From Ruminiclostridium sp. (lineage in GTDB: Bacteria; Bacillota; Clostridia; Oscillospirales; Ruminococcaceae), in assembly GCA_017479645.1 (NCBI GenBank), contig JAFVBZ010000042.1:1-33479 (forward strand): DNA of 33,479 bases, written 5' to 3'. Positions 17,401 to 26,353 of this stretch are shown piece by piece; position 1 is the first letter of the stretch, and each line of letters begins with the position of its first letter. A program made the translations under genes and the position numbers. Below the pieces are notes generated by a model. That model was given only the letters and a program-made list of their open reading frames with translations, was not told the DNA's origin and made no database searches.

Positions 17401-18911
17401 AGCAGAGAGTGCAGATAGGCACGCTGAAAGCGCTCGGCTACTCCGACGGCGATATCATGTTCAAGTATATGTTCTATGCCGTTTCCGCAACGGTAACAGG
17501 CTCGATAGCCGGCTGTCTTGTGGGAATGTTCCTGTTCCCGTATGCTATTATCACGGCTTACGGAATGCTGTATGACATTCCGAGACCGATAATTGAGCTT
17601 GATCCCGTAACAGGGCTTTTATCGACATTCATTTTTGCGGGCGCGATATCGGCTACGGTGATCTACACCGCCCACAGCTCGCTTAAAGAGGAAGCTGCCC
17701 AGCTGATGCGCCCGAAAACTCCGAAAACAGGAAAGCGGATACTGCTCGAACACATTCCGATCATCTGGAACAGGTTCAATTTCAGCGCAAAAGTTACTGC
17801 GCGCAATCTCTTTCGCTACAAGCAGAAGATGCTTATGACGGTGATAGGCATATCCGGCTGCACGGCTCTTTTGGTGACAGGATTTGCGCTTCACGACAGC
17901 ATAAACGATGTAGTCTCGAAGCAGTATGTTGATATCCTGCATTACGACGGCTCGGTGATATATGATGCGGATAAGCACCCGGAATCCGCAGATGCGGCGG
18001 AGAAGATACTTTCCGGATACGGCGATAATCTGCGGGTATATCAGAAAATGCTCACGGCAAGCGCAAACGGCAAAAATGTTGATATATGTATAGTTGTGCC
18101 GACGGATCCGGAGCTTTTCACACAGTTCAATCTCCTTCGCGACCGCCGTTCCGGCAAAGAATACACACTCGCTGACGGTGATATCTACATAGACGAGAAA
18201 TCCGCGCTGCTGCTGGGCAATGTCGGTCCCGGCGACAGCATAGAGATATTGCTGTCCGACACGGAGAAGCGCAGGGTGAAGCTCACCGCGCATTTCGAGA
18301 ACTACCCCGGTCACTATGTTTTCATGACAGAAAAGACGTACAGGAATATATTTGAAGAGGAGCCGAAGTACAACTCGATATTCTTCCGGCATAATATTGA
18401 AACGGAGCAGGAAGATGGTCTTGCGCGCCGGCTGCTGAATATAGACGGAATACTGAATGTAAAGTTCAATTCGGGAACCGAGGAATCTTTTGCAAGCATT
18501 CTCAGACCGCTGAATTACGTTATTGCGGTTATAATCGCATCTGCGGGACTTCTCGCATTCGTGGTAATGTACAATCTCACGAATATCAACATAACGGAGC
18601 GCATCAGAGAGATAGCGACGCTGAAAGTTCTCGGATTCTATGACGGAGAAGTTGACAGCTACATCTTCCGCGAGAATATACTCTTATCTCTTCTCGGCAC
18701 AGGAGTAGGGCTTATACTCGGCATCTTCCTCGCCAATTTCGTCATAGTTACGGCTGAAGTCGATCTCGTAATGTTCGGCAGAGAGATCTACCCGATGAGC
18801 TTCATTCTCGCCGCCGCAGTCACCATGCTCTTCTCGCTGCTCGTAACCGTCGCAATGCACAGCAGACTGAAGAAGGTAAATATGATCGAAGCGCTGAAGT
18901 CTGTGGAGTAG
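14460..18911 (+). CDS. Giant FtsX-family ABC permease with long heptad-repeat stalk
   Basis: 1483 residues. A first helix lies near 16-36 after RSTMSRFLSIFGIVAIG, followed by an extracytoplasmic MacB-like region to about 250. Residues 257-924 are unbroken heptads of the form xxx(L/I)xx(G/N/A/S), for example KKLADGK and EKEIAEN, which should form a long helical stalk outside the cell. The first FtsX domain follows at about 953-1080 (EEQRVQIGTLKALGYSDGDI). A linking region with another helix near 1123 comes next, then the second FtsX domain at 1350-1480 (ERIREIATLKVLGFYDGE, ending in MIEALKSVE). The ribosome site is AAAGGAGA. An ABC ATPase gene would be expected beside it, but none is present in the window. 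Possible roles are envelope stress, peptide or lipid handling, or cell-wall hydrolase control (inference). Confidence 0.92.
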   Translation: MKQALHKSAFREIRSTMSRFLSIFGIVAIGVGFFAGVKAAAPDMRKTLDSYYNEKHLMDLRLVSTYGFDENDINALKEIPGASVYPSYYVDVIAECTGRTPAAARIYSISDTLVNEINVLEITEGRMPENEHECLVSSGKLNGGPAVGQTVTITDNSGNPPEDMLSVFEYEIVGKVMSPMYIDKTSRGSTSVGNGSIESAYYVPEENFTVKYNTEVYLRFPALDEYNCYEYDYKERIREITDALEPIADTRSEERFVDIKQEADEELKKAENKLSDAEKEADEKIADGERELDDARKKLSDAKQEIDDGEREISENEQKLADGKEELEKAKSDIADGEKEIAENERKLQDGKDELAKARKEIEDGEKEIAENDEKLKDAEKQLDDAKKELDDGERQIAENEKKLADGKAELEKGKKELEDNEKLIAENEKKLADGKKDLENGKKELEKGEKEIAENEKKLKDGKYELDKAKRQIEEGEQKLKDSEKLLKESKQKLDNAKAQLDYGQSQIRANEKMLEDGKKQLETAKKQIEDGEKEIAENEQLLADSKKQLDDAQSRIQTGETAINYLNGLVEKGEAALDKLEELLENEEDPSSENREYLKEKIAEARQQLAGYKERLAEEQAKLDDGKAQYEEGLAQYNAGVALLEAGKDELSKAKADYEKGVKDIENGEKQLADAKKQLEDGKAEYEAGLMQYLVGENEYNNGKTELSLAKLQYEAGLKEYNEGAAQLDKAKEQLEDGWDEYNDGLKEIEDSEKQLAEGKEQLSDGWDKYNDGLKEIEDGEKQLKDAKDKYEDGKAEYEKGLSEYNDGKKQLDDAKEQLNDGKAEYEKGMNELFDGERQITDAKISLADGKAEYANGLIDVYDGEKQLNDAKEQLADGKAEYEEGLQKLADGEKELEDGKAEAREKIDDAKQKLADAKEEAENLDKPKWFIFSRTDNPGYSEYGENSERINNISSVFPVFFIIVAILVCLTTMSRMIEEQRVQIGTLKALGYSDGDIMFKYMFYAVSATVTGSIAGCLVGMFLFPYAIITAYGMLYDIPRPIIELDPVTGLLSTFIFAGAISATVIYTAHSSLKEEAAQLMRPKTPKTGKRILLEHIPIIWNRFNFSAKVTARNLFRYKQKMLMTVIGISGCTALLVTGFALHDSINDVVSKQYVDILHYDGSVIYDADKHPESADAAEKILSGYGDNLRVYQKMLTASANGKNVDICIVVPTDPELFTQFNLLRDRRSGKEYTLADGDIYIDEKSALLLGNVGPGDSIEILLSDTEKRRVKLTAHFENYPGHYVFMTEKTYRNIFEEEPKYNSIFFRHNIETEQEDGLARRLLNIDGILNVKFNSGTEESFASILRPLNYVIAVIIASAGLLAFVVMYNLTNINITERIREIATLKVLGFYDGEVDSYIFRENILLSLLGTGVGLILGIFLANFVIVTAEVDLVMFGREIYPMSFILAAAVTMLFSLLVTVAMHSRLKKVNMIEALKSVE
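16674..16841 (+). repeat. 84-bp tandem duplication inside the heptad stalk
   Basis: Two near-identical copies begin GACGGCTGGGA at 16674 and 16758, a period of 84 bases or four heptads. Both contain TACAACGACGGCTTAAAAGA. The low divergence indicates a recent expansion of the stalk. Confidence 0.8.
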
Positions 18912-18926
18912 CAGAGAGGTTTTGGC

Positions 18927-19038
18927 GAGAGATTTGAGAGAGATTTAAGAGAGATTTAAGAGATTAAGAGATTTTAGAGAGGGGGCGCCGCCCCCCAACC
19001 CCCCGCCAACCCCCTTTAAAAAAGGGTGCTGGACACCC
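18927..19038 (+). repeat. Purine-rich short tandem repeat and GC-hairpin region after the permease gene
   Basis: Three 11-base units GAGAGATTT(G/A)A run at 18927-18959, followed by shortened versions to 18976. A hairpin GGGGGC-GCC-GCCCCC (18981-18995) comes next, then C-rich sequence, then GGGTG-CTGGA-CACCC (19024-19038). No gene is seen in this 386-base gap. The compact hairpins may end permease transcription. The region 19039-19130 shows nothing recognisable. Confidence 0.6.
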
Positions 19039-19130
19039 TAAACTGATGCAGTATTTCAGAGCGCACAGCAGTGGACGAGTGCAGCAAGAAACGCAGTGGG
19101 GTTGGCGAAGATTCCATTCAGAACAAAAAG

Positions 19131-19167
19131 ATAACAGCTTGCAGAGACAATCACTGCAAGCTGTTAT
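19131..19167 (-). terminator. Terminator of the groES-groEL operon
   Basis: A perfect 14-bp stem ATAACAGCTTGCAG / CTGCAAGCTGTTAT (19131-19144 with 19154-19167) has a 9-base loop. On the minus strand it is followed by CTTTTTG, as in a rho-independent terminator. It lies about 130 bases after the groEL stop, beyond the structured repeat. Confidence 0.8.
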
Positions 19168-19236
19168 TAATTTGATGAATATAACTAACCGAGGTGGCGC
19201 ACCCGTCAATAGAAGAATGTCGCTACGCATTTCGCC

Positions 19237-19297
19237 GCGGCGCGTCCGCCGCAAAGGGGGCTGGCGCCGTCCGCGTAGGACAAAGCGCGTCAGCGCA
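19237..19297 (-). repeat. Structured intergenic repeat, copy 3 (3' of groEL)
   Basis: Read on the minus strand, directly after the groEL stop comes TGCGCTGACGCGCTTTGTCC and then TACGCGGACGGC. The hairpin TGTCC-TACGC-GGACG corresponds to TGTCT-TTGC-AGACG in the copies after birA and mrp, with a T-A pair changed to C-G. A further stem GCGGCG-CGTC-CGCCGC lies at 19237-19252. Confidence 0.6.
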
Positions 19298-20941
<1,644 letters not shown>

Positions 20942-20955
20942 TCATTTCCTTTCTT

Positions 20956-21294
<339 letters not shown>

Positions 21295-21334
21295 CTATAA
21301 GAAAATAAAAATATTAACGTAACTCACCGGGCAT

Positions 21335-21361
21335 TTAGCACTTGCCCGTTCCGAGTGTTAG
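21335..21361 (-). promoter_or_regulatory. Degenerate second CIRCE-like site
   Basis: TTAGCACTT-N9-GAGTGTTAG has the same 9-base spacing as CIRCE and three changes from its consensus. It shares its last four bases (21358-21361) with the perfect CIRCE and lies nearer to groES. Confidence 0.65.
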
Positions 21362-21384
21362 CACTCTTTTGCTCCGAGTGCTAA
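21358..21384 (-). promoter_or_regulatory. CIRCE operator (HrcA binding site)
   Basis: Perfect TTAGCACTC-N9-GAGTGCTAA, the HrcA repressor site, positioned just downstream of the -10 box of the groES promoter. Confidence 0.97.
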
Positions 21385-21395
21385 CCGATAATCAT

Positions 21396-21424
21396 ATTAT
21401 AGTCTTTTGCAGAAAAAAAATCAA
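21396..21424 (-). promoter_or_regulatory. Sigma-A promoter of groES-groEL
   Basis: On the minus strand TTGATT (21419-21424), 17-base spacer, TATAAT (21396-21401). CIRCE begins 11 bases after the -10 box, so HrcA would block initiation. Confidence 0.88.
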
Positions 21425-21472
21425 GTACTTTTTGATATTTTTTTATTTTTGTATCATCGTACTTGATTTTTT
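21415..21472 (-). terminator. Terminator of the ddl operon, overlapping the groES -35 box
   Basis: A 14-bp perfect inverted repeat (AAAAAATCAAGTAC at 21415-21428, its complement at 21459-21472) has a 30-base AT-rich loop. On the minus strand it ends in a T-tract. It is 42 bases after the ddl stop, and its 3' arm contains the groES -35 hexamer. Confidence 0.6.
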
Positions 21473-21513
21473 ATTAATATAAACACAATTTTGTGCATAT
21501 TGCACATATTTTC

Positions 21514-22710
21514 TTACATTTTTCCGCCCTTTGCGCCCTTTGAACCGCCGAAGCTTGCATTTTCAAGAATGTTTGTATCAAAGGAGAAGCTTATCGACTT
21601 ATTCTCACGCTCGCGCTTGAATGCAAGATTGATCATTCGGTCGAGAAGCTCGCTGTACTTTACGCCCACCGGCTCCCAGAGGTAGAAAGAAAGGCTTCCG
21701 GGGATAGTGTTGATCTCGTTGAGGTAGATCTTTCCTGTGCTCTGATCGAGCATAAAGTCGATACGGGAAACTCCGGAACAGCCCAGAGACCTGAATGCCT
21801 TTACCGCGAGAGTGCGGACTTCTTCCCGCATTTCCGGCGTGATATCCGCGGGGATCTTGCGCTTGAGCGAAGCCATGCCGCTCTTTCCGCCGGAGGACTT
21901 TGTACCGCCGACATACTTATCCTGATAGCTGAGGATCTCGTCGTTTGCCACCGGCTCCTCGCACTCGCTTGCTTCCGCATACTCATAATCTCCGAGCACC
22001 GAGCAGTTTATCTCCTTGAGATCGGTTATCGCGTTCTCGACAAGCACCTTTATCGAGAATGTGAAGGCGTAATCAAGTGCGTCCGCAAGAGCCTCACGAT
22101 CCTTTGCCTTGCGAATGCCTACGCTGGAGCCGAGATTTACGGGCTTCACGATCACGGGGTACTGTGTCCTTGACTCGATCATATCAAGCACCGCGTCCTG
22201 TGCGGAGGTATACTCCTTCACGTTTATGACGGTTCCGGGAAGCACCGGTATGCCGTTGTCCGCGAAAACGCACTTCATAGCGTACTTATCCATGCCGAGA
22301 GCGCTCGAAAGCACATCACAGCCTGCATACGGGATACCGAGGGTCTGGAGATATCCCTGGAGCGCTCCGTCCTCAACATTAGTACCGTGAACGACCGGAA
22401 GCGCCACATCTATCACCGCTGCCACATTATTGCCGAACTTCTTCATCGGGTAATTGAGAAGCTCGACAGTATTTCCGTTCCCGACGGGTATAACACGGCT
22501 GCTCTCTTTAAGGAGCGCCGGGATATTCCTGTACACTTCGATCTTGCCGATGTTCCCGCCTATGTAGAACTCGGTGTTCTTTGTGATATAGATCGGTATG
22601 ATCTCGTATTTTTCCGTATTCAGCGACCTGCATGCCTGGAGTGCGGATATGACCGACACCTCATGCTCAACGCTCTTGCCGCCGAAAAAAACTCCGACTC
22701 TGATCTTCAT
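21514..22710 (-). CDS. ddl: D-alanine--D-alanine ligase
   Basis: ATP-grasp enzyme joining two D-alanines for the peptidoglycan stem peptide. Seen are GGKSVEHEVS (10-19), VVHGTNVEDGALQG (106-119), the ATP-grasp loop VKPVNLGSSVGI (188-199), the omega-loop region SYQDKYVGG (261-269) and the magnesium ligands NEINTIPG (331-338). The SYQDKY tyrosine fits D-Ala-D-Ala rather than D-Ala-D-lactate ligases (inference from the family). At 398 residues it is a little long, with an insertion around 269-280 and a Gly/Ser/Lys-rich tail. It is the last gene of the operon with the MurF-like ligase, whose substrate it should supply. Confidence 0.96.
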   Translation of the reverse strand: MKIRVGVFFGGKSVEHEVSVISALQACRSLNTEKYEIIPIYITKNTEFYIGGNIGKIEVYRNIPALLKESSRVIPVGNGNTVELLNYPMKKFGNNVAAVIDVALPVVHGTNVEDGALQGYLQTLGIPYAGCDVLSSALGMDKYAMKCVFADNGIPVLPGTVINVKEYTSAQDAVLDMIESRTQYPVIVKPVNLGSSVGIRKAKDREALADALDYAFTFSIKVLVENAITDLKEINCSVLGDYEYAEASECEEPVANDEILSYQDKYVGGTKSSGGKSGMASLKRKIPADITPEMREEVRTLAVKAFRSLGCSGVSRIDFMLDQSTGKIYLNEINTIPGSLSFYLWEPVGVKYSELLDRMINLAFKRERENKSISFSFDTNILENASFGGSKGAKGGKM

Positions 22711-22741
22711 ACTTCTGTCCTTTCTTTTGTGTATGTAATGT

Positions 22742-23620
22742 TTATTCTGTCTCGGTTACGGCTTCTTCGCCTGCTGTTTCTCCGCCGATCGTATTCTTTA
22801 AGTGCAGTGTTACATAATCGCCGTATTTCAGATCGAAGTACTCCGCGTCAACCGGCACTTCAAAGCAGATGTTTCCCTCCGCCTTTATTCCGGGAGGCAC
22901 AGGGTCAGAGGACAGCTGCTTGCGGTCATTGTCCCACTGGGAATCGCACATTATCCCGTCCACAAGGCACATGATCTTTGCGTCGGGACGGTAATCCTCT
23001 TTTCCGGTGTTCTCTATTATTATATGAAACGAAACGTACTCATAGCCCTCCGACGGTTTGTACGGCCAGCGGTCAACGCTCTGATACCTGTCGCAGGTAA
23101 CGGAGTAATTGAGAGTCTGCGCAGGTTCTCCGAGTCCCGCAGTCACCTTTGTCTCGATCAGAGGCACAGAGATCTCGGGTATCTCCGGGATAGAGATATC
23201 CGGCATTTCCACCGGCGTTATGGAGATGCTGCTATGGGAAGTCGCTTCCTTTTCTCTTTTCGAGGAGCTGCTTTCGGCTTTTCTCTCGCTTGATACCGCA
23301 GCTATCGCAAATATCATAACGATAACGAACGTGACGCATACCACTATTACCGGCATCACGCAGCCTATCCCCATAGCCTTTGCAGCGGTCTGTACGGTCT
23401 TTGAGCTTGCGATAGAGTTTTTTATCATGTTCTTGTTCTCTATCTGCATTCTGTCGTTTTCAAGCTCTTTTTTCCGGAAATAGAGGTCATCTGCCCTGTC
23501 GAGCTTTTCTTTCTCGCTTATGACCTCCTGGTCATTCCCGTAAGCACCGCCGCAGTTCGGGCAGGATCTGTACTTGTCGGTATCTATCAGCGTACCGCAG
23601 TAATCGCAGGTTATCTTCAT
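22742..23620 (-). CDS. Zinc-ribbon, single-helix membrane protein with extracytoplasmic domain
   Basis: 292 residues. An N-terminal zinc ribbon (CDYC at 5-8, CPNC at 20-23) is followed by a charged helix with KKELENDRMQIENKN, one membrane helix at about 86-109, and a serine-rich then Pro/Ile-rich spacer. The C-terminal domain (about 165-278) has the look of a DUF4352-type immunoglobulin-like fold: YEYVSFHIIIENTGKEDY. The orientation should be ribbon inside and beta domain outside. It sits between the MurF-like gene (28 bases) and ddl (31 bases). No specific function is known; a sensor or scaffold for wall synthesis is possible. Confidence 0.82.
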   Translation of the reverse strand: MKITCDYCGTLIDTDKYRSCPNCGGAYGNDQEVISEKEKLDRADDLYFRKKELENDRMQIENKNMIKNSIASSKTVQTAAKAMGIGCVMPVIVVCVTFVIVMIFAIAAVSSERKAESSSSKREKEATSHSSISITPVEMPDISIPEIPEISVPLIETKVTAGLGEPAQTLNYSVTCDRYQSVDRWPYKPSEGYEYVSFHIIIENTGKEDYRPDAKIMCLVDGIMCDSQWDNDRKQLSSDPVPPGIKAEGNICFEVPVDAEYFDLKYGDYVTLHLKNTIGGETAGEEAVTETE

Positions 23621-23648
23621 ATCAATTCACTTCCTAATGTCATGCTGC

Positions 23649-25259
23649 TCAGAAATTGTCCGGCAGATCGTTTTCAAGCAGTATCACGCGCTTTCTTCCC
23701 GCCTGTATCGCATAGGCGGCTTTCATTGCTTCGCTCAGGTCAGCCGCAACGATGATGTGGTTCTCGGTAAAGCCCTTTGCAAGCAGTCCCTCTTTTATCG
23801 GCGGAGCCTGCTTCTCGCCCACAAGTATCGCTATGTCGCAGCAGCCCGCCGCAAATTCGCCCAGTTCCTTGTTCAGCTGGTATTCGCGCTCTCCCAGCTC
23901 TATCATTCCCGGCGTTGCCAATATTCGCAGCGCGTCCTCAAACATCGACAGCGTTTTCAGCGCCGCTCTCGCACCCGCAGGATTGGAGTTGAACGCATCG
24001 TCGATTATCGTTACCCCGTTGCCCTTGTCGAGTATCTGCATTCTGTGCGGTACTGCTTCAAGGCGCTTTACCGGATATACAAGTTCGTCAAAGCTGATGC
24101 CGAGTTCGTGTGATACGGCTATCGCGCCGAGGATATTCTGCACGTTGTGCTCTCCGAGGAGCTTGGTGGAGAACTGTTTTTCCTCGTCACCGTGATGCAC
24201 GGTGAATGAGGTGCCTTTTTCGGTGACTCTGATGCTGTCGGCGGTGTAATCCCACTTTCCGCCTTCAATGCCGTAGGTTATATGGTTCTTGTCGGTGCCG
24301 TGGTTTCTGATAAACTCGTTGTCATAGTTTAAGAAAACCGTTCCGTCAGTTACCGCGTCGGCTATCTCGAACTTCGTCTTTATGATGTTCTCAACGGAGC
24401 CGAAAGTTTCAAGGTGCTGTTCGCCTATTGAGGTTATAATGGAATGCTTCGGGTGAACGATGTCGCAGATCTCCTTGATCTCGCCTACGCCCTTTGCCCC
24501 CATTTCGCAGAGGAATATCTCGTGTGTGGCATTGAGACTGCCGCGGACTACCTTGACAACGCCCATTGTGGTATTGAAGCTGCCCGGCGTCATAAGCACA
24601 TTGTACTTTGCGGACAGGAGCCTTTCGAGGTAGAACTTTGTGGAGGTCTTGCCGTAGCTTCCGGTGATGCCGATGACGGTGGTATTCGGAAGCTCGCTTA
24701 TGATGCGCTTGGCATCATTGATGTAGTGCCTGTTTATCGCTTTTTCCACCGGCTTGTTTATAAGGTTCGCAAGACAGGGCATATAGACGCAGAACGACGG
24801 AAGAAGCGCTGCCGCTGCGAAATACAGTCTCCAGCTATAAAGGAAGATGAACGAGAGCGCGCATACCGCACCGTAAATAACGGTCATCGTCACGCACATT
24901 CTGATAACGCGGGGAGTGAACACAAGCTTCTTCTTTGCGGGCTTTTTAAGCGCAAGCAGCGCCGGTACCGCTCCGCAGAGCAGCAGGGCTGCACCGATAT
25001 ACGGCAGAAGATCGCAGAGAGTCCATATAAGGAAGTTCCCGTTCACATACGCAAGTACGGCAACTGCTGCCGCGGCGATGAAAAATACCCAAGCCCAGAC
25101 GCCGCGCCTGAATACGTCGAAACGGTTCTTGTGCCGCCACTCCAGATGCTCACGGGTGCTGTAGGAGTTGAGCTGGAACATGTGCATATAATGCACGAAA
25201 TTTATCGTAAAGTTCACGAGCAGAGCCGCGAAAAAAAAGATGTGTGCAAATACAGTCAT
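23649..25259 (-). CDS. MurF-like Mur ligase with N-terminal membrane domain
   Basis: 536 residues. Residues 1-168 contain about five hydrophobic helices (about 5-22, 53-71, 78-103, 117-140, 143-165). The Mur-ligase ATP site GITGSYGKTS lies at 197-206, followed by TPGSFNTTMG, CEMGAKGVGEI, TSIGEQHLETFGS and the C-terminal MurF signature IIDDAFNSNPAGARAAL. The usual MurF first domain, which binds the UDP-sugar peptide, is absent and its place is taken by the membrane segment. The reaction class (ATP-driven peptide bond to D-Ala-D-Ala) is likely. Whether it acts on UDP-MurNAc-tripeptide or on a lipid-linked precursor is open. The gene is 16 bases after an alpha/beta hydrolase and upstream of ddl. 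Confidence 0.88.
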   Translation of the reverse strand: MTVFAHIFFFAALLVNFTINFVHYMHMFQLNSYSTREHLEWRHKNRFDVFRRGVWAWVFFIAAAAVAVLAYVNGNFLIWTLCDLLPYIGAALLLCGAVPALLALKKPAKKKLVFTPRVIRMCVTMTVIYGAVCALSFIFLYSWRLYFAAAALLPSFCVYMPCLANLINKPVEKAINRHYINDAKRIISELPNTTVIGITGSYGKTSTKFYLERLLSAKYNVLMTPGSFNTTMGVVKVVRGSLNATHEIFLCEMGAKGVGEIKEICDIVHPKHSIITSIGEQHLETFGSVENIIKTKFEIADAVTDGTVFLNYDNEFIRNHGTDKNHITYGIEGGKWDYTADSIRVTEKGTSFTVHHGDEEKQFSTKLLGEHNVQNILGAIAVSHELGISFDELVYPVKRLEAVPHRMQILDKGNGVTIIDDAFNSNPAGARAALKTLSMFEDALRILATPGMIELGEREYQLNKELGEFAAGCCDIAILVGEKQAPPIKEGLLAKGFTENHIIVAADLSEAMKAAYAIQAGRKRVILLENDLPDNF

Positions 25260-25275
25260 AAGTTATGTCCTTCTG

Positions 25276-26049
25276 TCAGTAATCTATGCCGAGAAACGAC
25301 GAAACGACGCGCAGGAATGTGAACTGCTGGTCTATAAAGGCGAAATGCCCCGCGTTGTCGAGTGTCACAAGTCCCGCGTCCGGCATCTCCCGCTCCATGC
25401 GCTGACCGTCCTCAAGCGGTGCGGCGTCATCGTTCCTGCCCCAGATGAGCAGCGTTTCGGGCGTGCATTTCGGCAGCAGCGGCGAAAGATCCTCATTCAC
25501 CGTGTTCACCAGCACCTGCCGCATCATCGGGCTTGCCGCCCTGTAATCCGCGGAACCGTGCTTATTGCGCAGGTTTTCAAGTGCATTCGGGAACAGAGCT
25601 TTCATCGGCGCGCTGGAAAGTATCTTCTTCCCGCGCTGATAAGCCGCAGCCTTCTTCTTTGCTTCTTCCGAGGGTTCATGCCTTATCCCCGCCGCGCCGG
25701 TGAGTATTATCTTCGTCACCGTAATCGGCAGAGAGTCTCTTGCCATAAGTTTCAGCGTAACGCGTCCGCCGAAGCTGTGACCGAAGATGATGCAGTCCGT
25801 AACGCCGAGCTTTTCGCAGAAAGCGAGGACAAAGTCCGCATAATCGTCAACATGCCACGGCTCCGAGGGTTCGGGAGTTCCCCCGAAGCCCGGAAGATCC
25901 GGCGCAAGTACCCGGTACTTCTCCGCGATCCTGTCAATGACGGCAGAGTAAAGATCAACGCTCGTTCCCCAGCCCTGGAGCAGCAGGACGGTATCTCCCT
26001 CACCCTTGTCGATATAGTTAGTTTCTATGCCTTTTATATCAATAGTCAT
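25276..26049 (-). CDS. Alpha/beta hydrolase
   Basis: 257 residues with the full alpha/beta hydrolase plan: the LLLQGWGTS oxyanion strand near 22-30, the nucleophile elbow GHSFGG with S92, the acid around D207/D208 (LLIWGRNDDAAP) and H235 (NAGHFAF). There is no signal peptide, so it is cytoplasmic. The substrate cannot be told from the sequence. It is the first gene of the operon with the MurF-like ligase and Ddl, directly after the promoter, which hints at a role in the envelope or in precursor recycling. Confidence 0.9.
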   Translation of the reverse strand: MTIDIKGIETNYIDKGEGDTVLLLQGWGTSVDLYSAVIDRIAEKYRVLAPDLPGFGGTPEPSEPWHVDDYADFVLAFCEKLGVTDCIIFGHSFGGRVTLKLMARDSLPITVTKIILTGAAGIRHEPSEEAKKKAAAYQRGKKILSSAPMKALFPNALENLRNKHGSADYRAASPMMRQVLVNTVNEDLSPLLPKCTPETLLIWGRNDDAAPLEDGQRMEREMPDAGLVTLDNAGHFAFIDQQFTFLRVVSSFLGIDY

Positions 26050-26092
26050 TCTGTCCTCCGGAAGCCGAAGCCGAAAATAAACATACGATGAT

Positions 26093-26122
26093 ATTATACA
26101 CCCACATACGGGTATTTGTCAA
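26093..26122 (-). promoter_or_regulatory. Sigma-A promoter of the hydrolase - MurF-like - ddl operon
   Basis: On the minus strand TTGACA (26117-26122), 18-base spacer, TATAAT (26093-26098). The spacer holds a small dyad ACCC-GTATGT-GGGT. Confidence 0.85.
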
Positions 26123-26123
26123 G

Positions 26124-26162
26124 AAAAAACGCCCTCTCACCTCTGTAAGGGGTGGAGGGGCG
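26124..26162 (-). terminator. Terminator of the small-protein cluster
   Basis: On the minus strand an imperfect GC-rich stem (CGCCCCTCCACC with GGTGAGAGGGCG, two small bulges) is followed by TTTTTT. The T-run touches the -35 box of the next promoter. Confidence 0.75.
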
Positions 26163-26186
26163 CTGCGATATGCTGTTACCGCCTTG

Positions 26187-26261
26187 TCAGCAGCTTTCGG
26201 TGCCGTCCGTCTTCTTGTCGGAAGCGGCTGACTGCTGCTTGTTTTTCTTATTCTTTCCCAT
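26187..26261 (-). CDS. 24-residue Lys/Asn/Gln-rich small protein
   Basis: ATG at 26261 with GAAAGGAAG about 7 bases upstream, then codons for MGKNKKNKQQSAASDKK and TDGTESC, then TGA. It is short, hydrophilic, strongly basic at the start, and probably disordered. It lies between the 45-residue protein gene and a good terminator, so it closes the small-protein cluster. The strong ribosome site and position argue that it is real. The function is unknown. Confidence 0.6.
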   Translation of the reverse strand: MGKNKKNKQQSAASDKKTDGTESC

Positions 26262-26294
26262 TGTTATCTTCCTTTCGGCTCCCTCACGGAGCTC

Positions 26295-26323
26295 ATACTG
26301 CCGCGTTTCCGGTGCGGCAGTAT
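26295..26323 (-). other. Intergenic hairpin in the small-protein cluster
   Basis: ATACTGCCGC / GCGGCAGTAT, 10 bp with a 9-base loop, followed on the minus strand by a second short hairpin (GCTCC / GGAGC, about 26277-26293) just before the ribosome site of the 24-residue gene. It may attenuate or stabilise the transcript. There is no T-run on the minus strand. Confidence 0.5.
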
Positions 26324-26353
26324 TATTATCCGCATTCTGCCCGCAAATATTCA

